Assembly: GCA_030638205.1 (NCBI GenBank)
Contig: DAOWFB010000058.1
Coordinates: forward strand, 1 to 11,664
DNA: 11,664 nt
Direction: 5' to 3'
Origin: Thalassospiraceae bacterium
GTDB taxonomy: Bacteria; Pseudomonadota; Alphaproteobacteria; Rhodospirillales; Magnetovibrionaceae
Shown here: positions 1-6,328 of the stretch, piece by piece
Layout of the letters: every line of letters starts with the position of its first letter
Numbering within the stretch: the stretch's first letter is position 1
Program-made: the position numbers and the translations under genes
Notes under the pieces: model-generated
The model's database searches: none
Told to the model about the DNA's origin: nothing
What the model saw: the letters and a program-made list of their open reading frames with translations, nothing else

Positions 1-162
1 AAAAGCCCCAAAAACGAGGCTGGAAGCCATTTTTTCACCATTAACATAATTCCTCACACCCAGCAAATGACCACCCTTGGAAAACTTTGTGCTGGCGACA
101 ACGTCAATGTGGAAATTGATACGCTGGCGCGTTATGTTGCCCGACTTCAAGATACCAAGTAG
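1..162 (+). CDS. ribE: Riboflavin synthase alpha chain, C-terminal end (5' truncated by window)
   Basis: The last 53 codons of a gene that enters from the left, read in frame 1 up to TAG at 160-162. The translation contains IIPHT followed by TTLGKL, then a G-D-x-V-N-V-E-x-D stretch and LARYVARL at the end. This is the characteristic C-terminus of riboflavin synthase, which dismutates two molecules of 6,7-dimethyl-8-ribityllumazine to riboflavin in the cytosol (family knowledge). Placement directly before ribB and ribH fits a riboflavin operon in which ribD would lie further upstream, outside the window. The start and the first barrel repeat cannot be seen. Naming varies: the same gene is called ribC in some species. 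Confidence 0.9.
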   Translation, partial: KSPKNEAGSHFFTINIIPHTQQMTTLGKLCAGDNVNVEIDTLARYVARLQDTK

Positions 163-180
163 ACAATCGCTCTGGCCCAC

Positions 181-257
181 AACAAGACCAAGCAACAAGA
201 CCAAGAAACAAGACCAAGCAACAAGGCCAAACAACAAGGCCAAACAATAAGGAAAGC
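181..257 (+). repeat. 13-bp tandem repeat, five full units plus one degenerate unit
   Basis: Five consecutive 13-mers start at 181, 194, 207, 220 and 233. The first three read AACAAGACCAAG plus C or A; the fourth and fifth read AACAAGGCCAAAC. A sixth, shortened unit (AATAAGGAAAGC, 246-257) runs into the ribosome-binding site of ribB. The array fills most of the 99-bp gap between ribE and ribB. It contains almost no T on this strand, so the transcript should be essentially unstructured and rich in CAA and CCAA. Thirteen is not a multiple of three and nothing shows that it is translated. It could be a neutral slippage expansion or an unstructured leader that aids ribosome access. Confidence 0.85.
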
Positions 258-261
258 ATAA

Positions 262-1371
262 TTGCCTTATCACGATAAACTTTCACCGATTGAAGATATA
301 ATTGAAGATGCCCGCAACGGACGTATGTTCGTATTGGTTGATGATGAAGACCGTGAAAACGAAGGCGATTTGGTAATTCCGGCGCAGATGGCAACGCCAG
401 AGGTTGTTAATTTTATGGCCAAGTATGGACGCGGCCTTATTTGCCTTACGCTTACCAGCAAGCGTGTGCGCGAGTTAGACATTCCACCCATGGCCAGAAA
501 CAACGACAGCCGTCATTCAACCGCGTTTACGGTTTCGATTGAGGCCCGCGAAGGAATATCCACCGGCATATCAGCGTCCGATCGCGCCCGCACCATTGCG
601 GTTGCAACCGATCCGTCCAACAGCAAAGAAGATATTGTTTCACCCGGGCATGTGTTCCCACTAGAAGCCCGCGACGGCGGCGTTTTAGTTCGCGCTGGCC
701 ATACGGAAGCCGCGGTTGATGTGGCCCGCCTTGCCGGGCTTAATCCGTCGGGCGTTATTTGCGAAATAATGAACGAAGACGGCACCATGGCAAGAATGCC
801 CGACCTAATTCCATTTGCCGAAAAGCACGGTCTTAAAATAGCAACCATTGCCGACCTGATAGCGTTTCGTTTGAAACATGACCATCTTGTCGAACGCCAA
901 TCTGAAAATAATTTTAATTCCGTTTATGGTGACGGCTTTAAAAAAATTACTTACAAAAGCTATCCCGATGAACTTGTTCACACAGCCCTAATTAAAGGCG
1001 ACATTACATCAGGTGGCACAGTCCTGGTTCGCATGCATGCCATTGATGTTGCCAGCGATGTTTTGGGTGATGCTAATTCTGGCAAGGCGGGTGTTCTTGC
1101 CGGATCGATTAAGGCCATATCCGATGAAGGCCGGGGCGCGGTGGTTGTTTTGCAGCCGGGTGGGCACAAAATGGTATCTGCTGATAGCGCCGAAGATAAA
1201 ACGGGCGCAGACAACGAACAGTTAAGAAGCTACGGCGTAGGTGCGCAGATACTTATGGATTTAGGAATCCATGAAATGGAACTTCTTTCAAATACCGAAC
1301 GCACCATTGTTGGCCTCGAAGGCTATGGATTAAAAGTTACAGGGCGCAGGGCAATACCCGAGAGCAAATAA
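262..1371 (+). CDS. ribB: 3,4-dihydroxy-2-butanone 4-phosphate synthase with degenerate GTP cyclohydrolase II-like domain (RibBX type)
   Basis: The enzyme converts ribulose 5-phosphate to 3,4-dihydroxy-2-butanone 4-phosphate plus formate, the four-carbon unit that RibH uses. Residues about 5-205 are a complete RibB domain: DDEDRENEGDL at 27-37 (acidic metal and substrate loop), GRGLICL at 56-62, STGISASDR at 100-108, PGHVFPL at 128-134 and GHTEA at 146-150. Residues about 215-365 align with GTP cyclohydrolase II but contain no cysteine, so the three zinc ligands of active RibA are absent. The RQEGRGIGL signature is also replaced by DEGRGAVVV. This matches the RibBX variant known from Proteobacteria, and a separate ribA is expected elsewhere. 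The start is TTG at 262: an in-frame TAA lies just before it, AAGGAAA at 249-255 is a suitable ribosome-binding site, and the N-terminus then fits the family. Confidence 0.9.
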   Translation: MPYHDKLSPIEDIIEDARNGRMFVLVDDEDRENEGDLVIPAQMATPEVVNFMAKYGRGLICLTLTSKRVRELDIPPMARNNDSRHSTAFTVSIEAREGISTGISASDRARTIAVATDPSNSKEDIVSPGHVFPLEARDGGVLVRAGHTEAAVDVARLAGLNPSGVICEIMNEDGTMARMPDLIPFAEKHGLKIATIADLIAFRLKHDHLVERQSENNFNSVYGDGFKKITYKSYPDELVHTALIKGDITSGGTVLVRMHAIDVASDVLGDANSGKAGVLAGSIKAISDEGRGAVVVLQPGGHKMVSADSAEDKTGADNEQLRSYGVGAQILMDLGIHEMELLSNTERTIVGLEGYGLKVTGRRAIPESK

Positions 1372-1397
1372 AGTTAGTTTCAAGGAGAACAATAATA

Positions 1398-1829
1398 ATG
1401 ACCAAGGTTCTTGTGGTTCAGGCTCGTTTTTACGAACAAATAGCCGATCAATTGGTTGCGGGTGCCAGCGACGCCTTAAAGAAAGCTGGCGTTGATTTTG
1501 ATGTCATGGATGTTCCCGGTGCATTTGAAATTCCCGGCGCAATTTCCCTTGGCGCAGAATCTGGTATGTATGACGGGTTTGTCGCTCTTGGCTGTGTCAT
1601 TCGCGGTGAAACATCACACTATGATTATGTTGCGGGCGAAAGCGCCCGTGCGTTGATGGATCTTTCCCTCGAAGGGGTTGCCCTTGGCAACGGCATCTTG
1701 ACGGTTGAAAACGACGAGCAAGCAATGGCTCGCGCTTCGGTTGATAAAAAGAACAAGGGCGCAGATGTGGCTAATGCATGCCTTCGCATGATTGAAATAC
1801 GCGAACAATTATTGGCTGATTTGGACTGA
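1398..1829 (+). CDS. ribH: 6,7-dimethyl-8-ribityllumazine synthase (beta chain)
   Basis: RibH condenses 5-amino-6-ribitylaminouracil with the RibB product to give lumazine, the substrate of RibE. The 143-residue protein shows all family blocks: ARFYEQIADQLVAGA from residue 9 (substrate-stacking aromatic), VPGAFEIP at 39-46, the ALGCVIRGETSHYDYV block at 63-78 with the general acid/base histidine H74, and GILTVENDEQA. It is slightly shorter than many homologues but intact. ATG at 1398 is preceded by AAGGAG at 1382-1387. It lies 26 bp after ribB and its TGA overlaps the nusB ATG by one base, so it is probably cotranscribed with both. Members of this family assemble into pentamers or 60-mers. 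Confidence 0.96.
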   Translation: MTKVLVVQARFYEQIADQLVAGASDALKKAGVDFDVMDVPGAFEIPGAISLGAESGMYDGFVALGCVIRGETSHYDYVAGESARALMDLSLEGVALGNGILTVENDEQAMARASVDKKNKGADVANACLRMIEIREQLLADLD

Positions 1830-2332
1830 TGACAAATAAAGAAAACAACATAGAAAAAGACAAATCCGGGTTTAGCCCTCGTCAGCGTTCGGCCGCAAGA
1901 CTATCTGCGGTGCAGGCGTTGTATGAAATTGAAATATCCGGTGCCGAAATTGACCCGGTAGTAGAAGATTTCCTCAATAAACGTTGGTCGCAACCAGTTG
2001 CGGGTGATGACGGCAACGAGATGGATTTGATTAATCCCGATAGTACTTTTTTTGCTGATATTGTTAGAGGCGTTAGCGCAAACAGGGAAAGCCTTGATGA
2101 TATGATTAATAATGCTTTGCAAAAAGATTGGACGCTGTCTCGGGTTGAAGCATTACTAAAATGCATTCTTCGCGCCGGGGTGTTCGAGCTGACCCAACAT
2201 GCAGACATCCCAAAAAGCGTAATAATTAACGAATATATGGATGTAGCTAACGCTTTTTATACCGAAGGTGAGCCAAAAATGGTTAATGGTGTTTTGGATA
2301 AGCTTGCCAAAGTTCTTCGCGAACCGGATTAA
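1829..2332 (+). CDS. nusB: Transcription antitermination factor NusB
   Basis: NusB binds boxA RNA together with ribosomal protein S10 and helps RNA polymerase through rRNA operons. The 167-residue helical protein has the N-terminal RSAARLSAVQALYEIE block (20-35) carrying the basic RNA-contacting face. It also has the C-terminal family blocks SRVEALLKCILRAGVFEL (104-121), SVIINEYMDVANAF (130-143) and VNGVLDKLAKVLR. The stretch at roughly 50-72 (acidic, N/D/G-rich) looks like a lineage-specific loop. The start shares one base with the ribH stop (TGATG at 1827-1831) and has no strong ribosome-binding site, so coupling to ribH translation is likely. The ribH-nusB-thiL order is also seen in gammaproteobacteria. 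Confidence 0.95.
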   Translation: MTNKENNIEKDKSGFSPRQRSAARLSAVQALYEIEISGAEIDPVVEDFLNKRWSQPVAGDDGNEMDLINPDSTFFADIVRGVSANRESLDDMINNALQKDWTLSRVEALLKCILRAGVFELTQHADIPKSVIINEYMDVANAFYTEGEPKMVNGVLDKLAKVLREPD

Positions 2333-2336
2333 ATCC

Positions 2337-3383
2337 ATGGGCGACAAAAAATCTCTCGGTTTGGGCGAGTTTGATTTAATCGCCAAATATTTTGCTCCGT
2401 TATCCGTGGGTTGCGAAGGTGCGCTTTCGCTTCTTGATGACGGCGCGGTTTTAGATATTCCCGAAGACGAAAGTCTTGTGGTTAGTACAGACTGCATGAC
2501 AGAAGGCATTCATTTTCTTGAAGGCACCGCAGGCAAGCACGTAGCCACACGCGTTCTTGGCGCAAATCTTTCTGATCTTGCGGCTATGGGGGCAACACCT
2601 AGATGGATATTTCTAAGCCTGCAATTGCCTAAAAATACCCCAAAAAATACTAATGAATACTGGGAAGATTGGTTAGATGATTTTTCAACCGCATTGGGCA
2701 GCGGTCTTGATAAATTTGGGGTAAGCCTCGCTGGTGGTGATACGGTTACGACGTTGGGGCCACTTGCTGTGACTATTACAGCACTGGGAAGCGTTAAAAA
2801 AGGATCGGCACTAAAGCGTTCCGGTGCCGAGGTCGGCGATGAAATATGGGTTAGCGGTACATTGGGCGATGCCCAGTTAGGTCTTGAAATTCTTCAGATG
2901 GGTGACGATGCGCCCAATGATAAAAACTCTAATTTTTTAATTACCCGTCATCACACACCAGAACCAAGGGTTGAATTGGGAAAGATGCTTGCCCAAATAG
3001 GGGTGGTAAATGCCTGCATAGATATTTCCGATGGCCTGGTGGCAGACATGAGCCATATTTGCGAAGCATCAAACGTAACGGCTGAAATACAGCTATCAAA
3101 TATTCCGCTTTCTTCTGCCGCAAAGGTGTTGCTAGACTACGATCCGACGCGGGTACATAAGGCAGCCTTTGGTGGTGGCGATGATTATGAGCTTTTGTTT
3201 TGCCTATCACCGGAAAACTCCGAACAGCTTAATCTACTTAAAAGCAAGACACCATTTTGCAAAATAGGCAAAATAGGAACCATTTCTGAAAAATCACAAA
3301 ATAAAGGCCATGCTGTAAAAATAGTTGACCCCAAAGGAGAGAATGTGGTGGTTGAAAGCGGTGGCTGGGATCACTTAAAATAG
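2337..3383 (+). CDS. thiL: Thiamine-monophosphate kinase
   Basis: ThiL phosphorylates thiamine monophosphate with ATP to the cofactor thiamine diphosphate. Numbered from ATG 2337 (348 residues, a little longer than the usual 320-330), it shows DDGAVLD at 34-40 (Mg/ATP loop), STDCMTEGIHF at 50-60, NLSDLAAMGA at 77-86, AGGDT at 132-136, GDEIWVSGTLGDA at 167-179, DISDGLVAD at 229-237 and GGGDDYELL at 279-287. These are the AIR-synthase-like kinase signatures. ATG 2337 was chosen over an in-frame ATG at 2268 because the latter would overlap nusB by 65 bases and adds residues foreign to the family, whereas GEFDLIAKYFAPL just after 2337 fits the family N-terminus. It lies 4 bp after the nusB stop with no clear ribosome-binding site, so coupling to nusB is likely. 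Confidence 0.95.
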   Translation: MGDKKSLGLGEFDLIAKYFAPLSVGCEGALSLLDDGAVLDIPEDESLVVSTDCMTEGIHFLEGTAGKHVATRVLGANLSDLAAMGATPRWIFLSLQLPKNTPKNTNEYWEDWLDDFSTALGSGLDKFGVSLAGGDTVTTLGPLAVTITALGSVKKGSALKRSGAEVGDEIWVSGTLGDAQLGLEILQMGDDAPNDKNSNFLITRHHTPEPRVELGKMLAQIGVVNACIDISDGLVADMSHICEASNVTAEIQLSNIPLSSAAKVLLDYDPTRVHKAAFGGGDDYELLFCLSPENSEQLNLLKSKTPFCKIGKIGTISEKSQNKGHAVKIVDPKGENVVVESGGWDHLK

Positions 3384-3412
3384 GTAGATAAAAAAAGTAG
3401 TCTGTATTGCGG

Positions 3413-3442
3413 GGTTATAACCGGCACAACATTTGCTATAAT
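3413..3442 (+). promoter_or_regulatory. Extended -10 promoter with overlapping palindrome, upstream of the FliL-like gene
   Basis: TGCTATAAT at 3434-3442 is a perfect extended -10 element (TGnTATAAT). The matching -35 position (around 3414-3419) has no TTGACA-like hexamer, which is tolerated by extended -10 promoters. It coincides instead with a perfect 10-bp palindrome, GGTTATAACC (3413-3422). Transcription would begin near 3449, giving a leader of about 44 nt to the ATG at 3493. The palindrome could be an operator, but no regulator is suggested by the neighbours. The call rests on motif match only. Confidence 0.55.
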
Positions 3443-3492
3443 TATCACTAAGAATATCAGGCTAAAGTAGTTATTTTTTACATGGAAATTTA

Positions 3493-3987
3493 ATGCGCAA
3501 GATTGCACTAATAATAGTTGTTTTAATTATGATTGCCGGCGGTACCTTGGCGACATTAAAGACCATGGAAATGGGCCCGTTTGCTAAAACCGAAGAACAG
3601 TTGGCTGAAGAGGCGACTAGAAAGGCCAGTGGAGAGAGGGAGCTTTCAGCGTTTTCGGCTAAACCTTATTATATTGAAATGGATCCTTTGTTGATACCCG
3701 TGTTCCAAGACAATGAGTTAGCCGGAACAATACAGATTATTTACAAACTAGAAGTATTCGGGAACAAAAATTTTAAATCCGTAGGTAAGCTCAAGACTAA
3801 ACTTGGCGATGCCCTTATCAAAGATTTTACTTATTACATCCCCAGAACCCTTAGAAAAAATCAAAACCTTGATGTGCCGCTTATCAAATACAGGCTAAAG
3901 ATGGTTATCGACAAGGTGTTGGGCAAGGACGTGGTTTCTGAAGCCATTGTTCAAGGCATGACACAAATGCCAGCCGGCGGCGGCTGA
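3493..3987 (+). CDS. Membrane-anchored FliL-like protein of unknown role
   Basis: A 164-residue protein with one N-terminal hydrophobic segment (about residues 3-21, KIALIIVVLIMIAGG...). A charged linker (about 30-55, E/A/R-rich, possibly coiled) and a periplasmic-type domain follow. The domain begins YYIEMDPLLIPVF (about 60-72) and continues with a beta-strand-like TIQIIYKLEV stretch and an LGDALIKDF helix. This topology (signal anchor, Y-x-L/M-D-P strand, amphipathic helix before the end) resembles FliL, the stator-associated flagellar protein, but no flagellar gene is nearby and the similarity is only by eye. It sits between thiL and hppA behind its own promoter. ATG 3493 has a weak GGAA at 3484-3487. 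Glycines close the C-terminus. Function is not known; a non-flagellar FliL-fold protein is the best guess. Confidence 0.75.
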   Translation: MRKIALIIVVLIMIAGGTLATLKTMEMGPFAKTEEQLAEEATRKASGERELSAFSAKPYYIEMDPLLIPVFQDNELAGTIQIIYKLEVFGNKNFKSVGKLKTKLGDALIKDFTYYIPRTLRKNQNLDVPLIKYRLKMVIDKVLGKDVVSEAIVQGMTQMPAGGG

Positions 3988-4008
3988 GATAAAATACACC
4001 CAATATGA

Positions 4009-4037
4009 TGGATAATTAGCCAATACTAACATATCCA
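4009..4037 (+). other. Two-tier inverted repeat downstream of the FliL-like gene
   Basis: TGGATA (4009-4014) pairs with TATCCA (4032-4037). Inside it, TTAG (4016-4019) pairs with CTAA (4026-4029) around a 6-base loop, with a one-base and a two-base bulge between the helices. No T-run follows, so it is not a classical intrinsic terminator. It could mark the 3' end of the FliL-like transcript or be a regulatory dyad ahead of hppA. The helices are short and AT-rich, so chance is possible. Confidence 0.35.
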
Positions 4038-4105
4038 AGCTGTATTGTTGCCAATTTGCGAGCGTTCTGTCAGTTTGTTCTCGGTTTTTATGTGAGGATC
4101 GATTC

Positions 4106-4133
4106 TTGGGGGGAGGTCCTTTAAATTTATATT
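4106..4133 (+). promoter_or_regulatory. Candidate hppA promoter
   Basis: TATATT at 4128-4133 matches the -10 consensus at five of six positions. TTGGGG at 4106-4111 lies 16 bp upstream as a poor -35 (three of six). Transcription would start near 4140, just before the GGGGAG ribosome-binding site (4143-4148), giving a leader of about 15 nt. The 167-bp gap between the FliL-like stop and the hppA ATG is long enough for a separate promoter. The -35 match is weak, so confidence is low. Confidence 0.35.
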
Positions 4134-4154
4134 AATTTGATTGGGGAGTATTCT

Positions 4155-6254
4155 ATGTCATCGACTTATTATTTGGTATTGGCCTGCGGTGTATTAGCCG
4201 TGGCGTACGGTGCCATAGCTATTAAATCTATTATGGCGCAGCCGACTGGAACTGAACTCATGCAGGAAATTGCTGCTGCGGTTCAAGAAGGCGCCGCTGC
4301 ATACCTAAAGCGTCAATATATAACAATCGGAATTGTCGGCGTAGTGGTTTGCGTACTGCTTGGTCTTCGCTTGGGCATGTCGGTTGCTGTTGGCTTTGCT
4401 ATTGGTGCAGTCCTTTCTGGCATAACAGGATTTATTGGTATGCATGTTTCTGTGCGCGCCAATGTACGCACAGCAGAGGCCGCACGATCAAAGGGCCTTG
4501 GCCCGGCTATGGACGTTGCATTTAAATCTGGTGCCATTACCGGACTATTGGTTGTTGGTTTGGGTCTGCTTGGTGTTGCGGGTTACTACATGTACATGCG
4601 CTCTATTGTTGACCCAAGCACCGCAAGCGGTGTTCGTCATATTCTTGAGGCGCTGGTTGCACTTAGCTTTGGCGCATCATTAATATCAATCTTTGCCCGT
4701 CTTGGTGGCGGAATATTCACCAAGGGTGCCGATGTTGGCGGCGATTTAGTTGGCAAGGTTGAAGCAGGTATCCCCGAAGATGACCCCCGCAACCCGGCAA
4801 CCATTGCCGATAACGTGGGTGATAATGTTGGTGATTGCGCCGGCATGGCAGCCGATCTTTTTGAAACTTACGCCGTTACCATTGTTGCAACCATGTTGCT
4901 TGGCGGTATTTTCTTTGTCGGTGCCGAACAAGAAACATTAATGCTGCTTCCGCTTGTTATTGCCGGCGTATGCATCGCAGGTTCGGTTATAGGTACGTTC
5001 TTTGTTAAGCTTGGTGCATCCAACAACGTGATGGGCGCCCTTTACAAAGGCTTTATCGCAACTGCGGTAATTTCGGCGGTTCTTATTGGCGGAATTATTT
5101 CGGTTATGCTGGGCTGGGACGCTCAATTCACAACAACTACCGGAACAACCTTTAGCGCAACCGATCTTTATGTTTGCTCCCTTGCGGGACTGGGCGTAAC
5201 CGGTTTGCTTATCTGGATTACTGAATATTATACCAGTACAGATTATCGTCCGGTAAGAAGCGTTGCCTCTGCCTCGACTACCGGGCATGGCACTAACGTT
5301 ATTCAGGGCCTGGCGGTTTCAATGGAAGCCACCGCATTACCGGTTCTGGTTATTAGCGCTGCCATTATCATAACGTATTTGAGTGCGGGACTTTTTGGTA
5401 TTTCCATTGCTGCGACTACCATGCTGGCCTTGGCTGGCACCGTGGTTGCGCTTGATGCCTTTGGCCCCGTAACCGATAACGCTGGTGGTATCGCTGAAAT
5501 GGCCGATTTGCCAGAAGACGTTCGCAAAACCACAGATACGCTTGATGCGGTTGGTAACACCACTAAGGCGGTTACCAAGGGCTATGCCATTGGTTCTGCT
5601 GCTTTGGCGGCTCTGGTACTGTTTGCGGCCTACACAGAGGATCTAAACCATTACTTCCCTGATGTAGCTGTCGATTTCAGCCTGCAAAATCCTTATGTGA
5701 TAATTGGACTGTTTATTGGTGGCTTGTTGCCATATTTGTTTGGTGGAATGTCGATGATGGCCGTTGGCCGGGCAGCCGGTTCGGTTGTGGTTGAGGTGCG
5801 TCGTCAGTTCAAGGAAATACCGGGCATCATGGAAGGCACAGGAAAGCCTGATTATGCTTCTTGTGTGGATCTTCTTACCAAGGCGGCGATCAAGGAAATG
5901 ATTTTACCGTCATTGCTTCCGGTTCTTGCCCCGGTAGTCGTTTACTTTGCGGTAGATGCGTTTGCCGGCCAGGGTGCTGCGTTTAGCACATTGGGTGCAA
6001 TGCTTTTGGGAACAATCGTGACAGGTTTGTTTGTTGCCATCTCCATGACCGTCGGTGGCGGTGCGTGGGATAACGCCAAAAAATATATCGAAGATGGCGC
6101 CCACGGCGGCAAGGGTTCAGAAGCCCACAAAGCATCGGTTACCGGTGATACGGTTGGTGATCCTTACAAGGATACATCCGGCCCATCCGTTAACCCGTTA
6201 ATCAAGATTACAAATATTGTTGCAATTTTGTTGTTAGCACTTCTTGCTGGATAA
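4155..6254 (+). CDS. hppA: K+-independent H+-translocating inorganic pyrophosphatase
   Basis: This multi-helix inner-membrane pump couples hydrolysis of pyrophosphate to proton export, conserving energy from biosynthetic PPi. The 699-residue product has the family signatures: D-V-G-G-D-L-V-G-K-V-E at 193-203 (substrate loop, metal-binding aspartates), the DNVGDNVGDCAGMAADLFE block just after, TDNAGGIAEMA, and the C-terminal GGAWDNAKKYIEDG and TGDTVGDPYKDTSGPS blocks. GNTTKAVTKG at 467-476 carries lysine (K471) and threonine (T474) at the positions that make the enzyme independent of potassium, a signature of true H+ pumps in alphaproteobacteria. ATG 4155 has GGGGAG 6 bp upstream; an in-frame TTG at 4137 would add six residues and is less likely. 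It ends at the strong terminator shared with bamE. No frame defects are visible. Confidence 0.97.
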   Translation: MSSTYYLVLACGVLAVAYGAIAIKSIMAQPTGTELMQEIAAAVQEGAAAYLKRQYITIGIVGVVVCVLLGLRLGMSVAVGFAIGAVLSGITGFIGMHVSVRANVRTAEAARSKGLGPAMDVAFKSGAITGLLVVGLGLLGVAGYYMYMRSIVDPSTASGVRHILEALVALSFGASLISIFARLGGGIFTKGADVGGDLVGKVEAGIPEDDPRNPATIADNVGDNVGDCAGMAADLFETYAVTIVATMLLGGIFFVGAEQETLMLLPLVIAGVCIAGSVIGTFFVKLGASNNVMGALYKGFIATAVISAVLIGGIISVMLGWDAQFTTTTGTTFSATDLYVCSLAGLGVTGLLIWITEYYTSTDYRPVRSVASASTTGHGTNVIQGLAVSMEATALPVLVISAAIIITYLSAGLFGISIAATTMLALAGTVVALDAFGPVTDNAGGIAEMADLPEDVRKTTDTLDAVGNTTKAVTKGYAIGSAALAALVLFAAYTEDLNHYFPDVAVDFSLQNPYVIIGLFIGGLLPYLFGGMSMMAVGRAAGSVVVEVRRQFKEIPGIMEGTGKPDYASCVDLLTKAAIKEMILPSLLPVLAPVVVYFAVDAFAGQGAAFSTLGAMLLGTIVTGLFVAISMTVGGGAWDNAKKYIEDGAHGGKGSEAHKASVTGDTVGDPYKDTSGPSVNPLIKITNIVAILLLALLAG

Positions 6255-6275
6255 CAATTAAGACAATAGACAAAA

Positions 6276-6307
6276 CAAAACCCCGGAGAAATTCTCCGGG
6301 GTTTTTT
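6276..6307. terminator. Bidirectional intrinsic terminator between convergent hppA and bamE
   Basis: CCCCGGAGA (6281-6289) and TCTCCGGGG (6293-6301) form a perfect 9-bp GC-rich stem with a 3-base AAT loop, followed by TTTTTT (6302-6307). On the other side AAAA (6277-6280) provides a U-tract for the minus-strand transcript. The site lies 26 bp after the hppA stop and 22 bp before the end of bamE, so it serves both. Confidence 0.95.
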
Positions 6308-6328
6308 GTTCATAAAAAATTACTGTAA

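Noticed and set aside
163..261. FMN riboswitch ahead of ribB
   Set aside because: The 99-bp gap is occupied by the 13-bp repeat; there is no room for the conserved multi-helix RFN fold and none of its conserved stems is visible.
104..394. Minus-strand reading frame across the repeat array
   Set aside because: It overlaps the conserved ends of ribE and ribB in antisense, its hydrophobic stretch arises from the repeat, and it matches no family.
262..1371. Annotation as fully bifunctional RibBA
   Set aside because: The second domain lacks every cysteine needed for zinc, so GTP cyclohydrolase II activity is not supported.
2268..2336. Upstream ATG as thiL start
   Set aside because: It would overlap nusB by 65 bases and add residues that do not fit ThiL; ATG 2337 gives the family N-terminus.
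4137..4154. TTG at 4137 as hppA start
   Set aside because: ATG 4155 has GGGGAG at ideal spacing, and that ribosome-binding site would lie inside the coding region if TTG were used.
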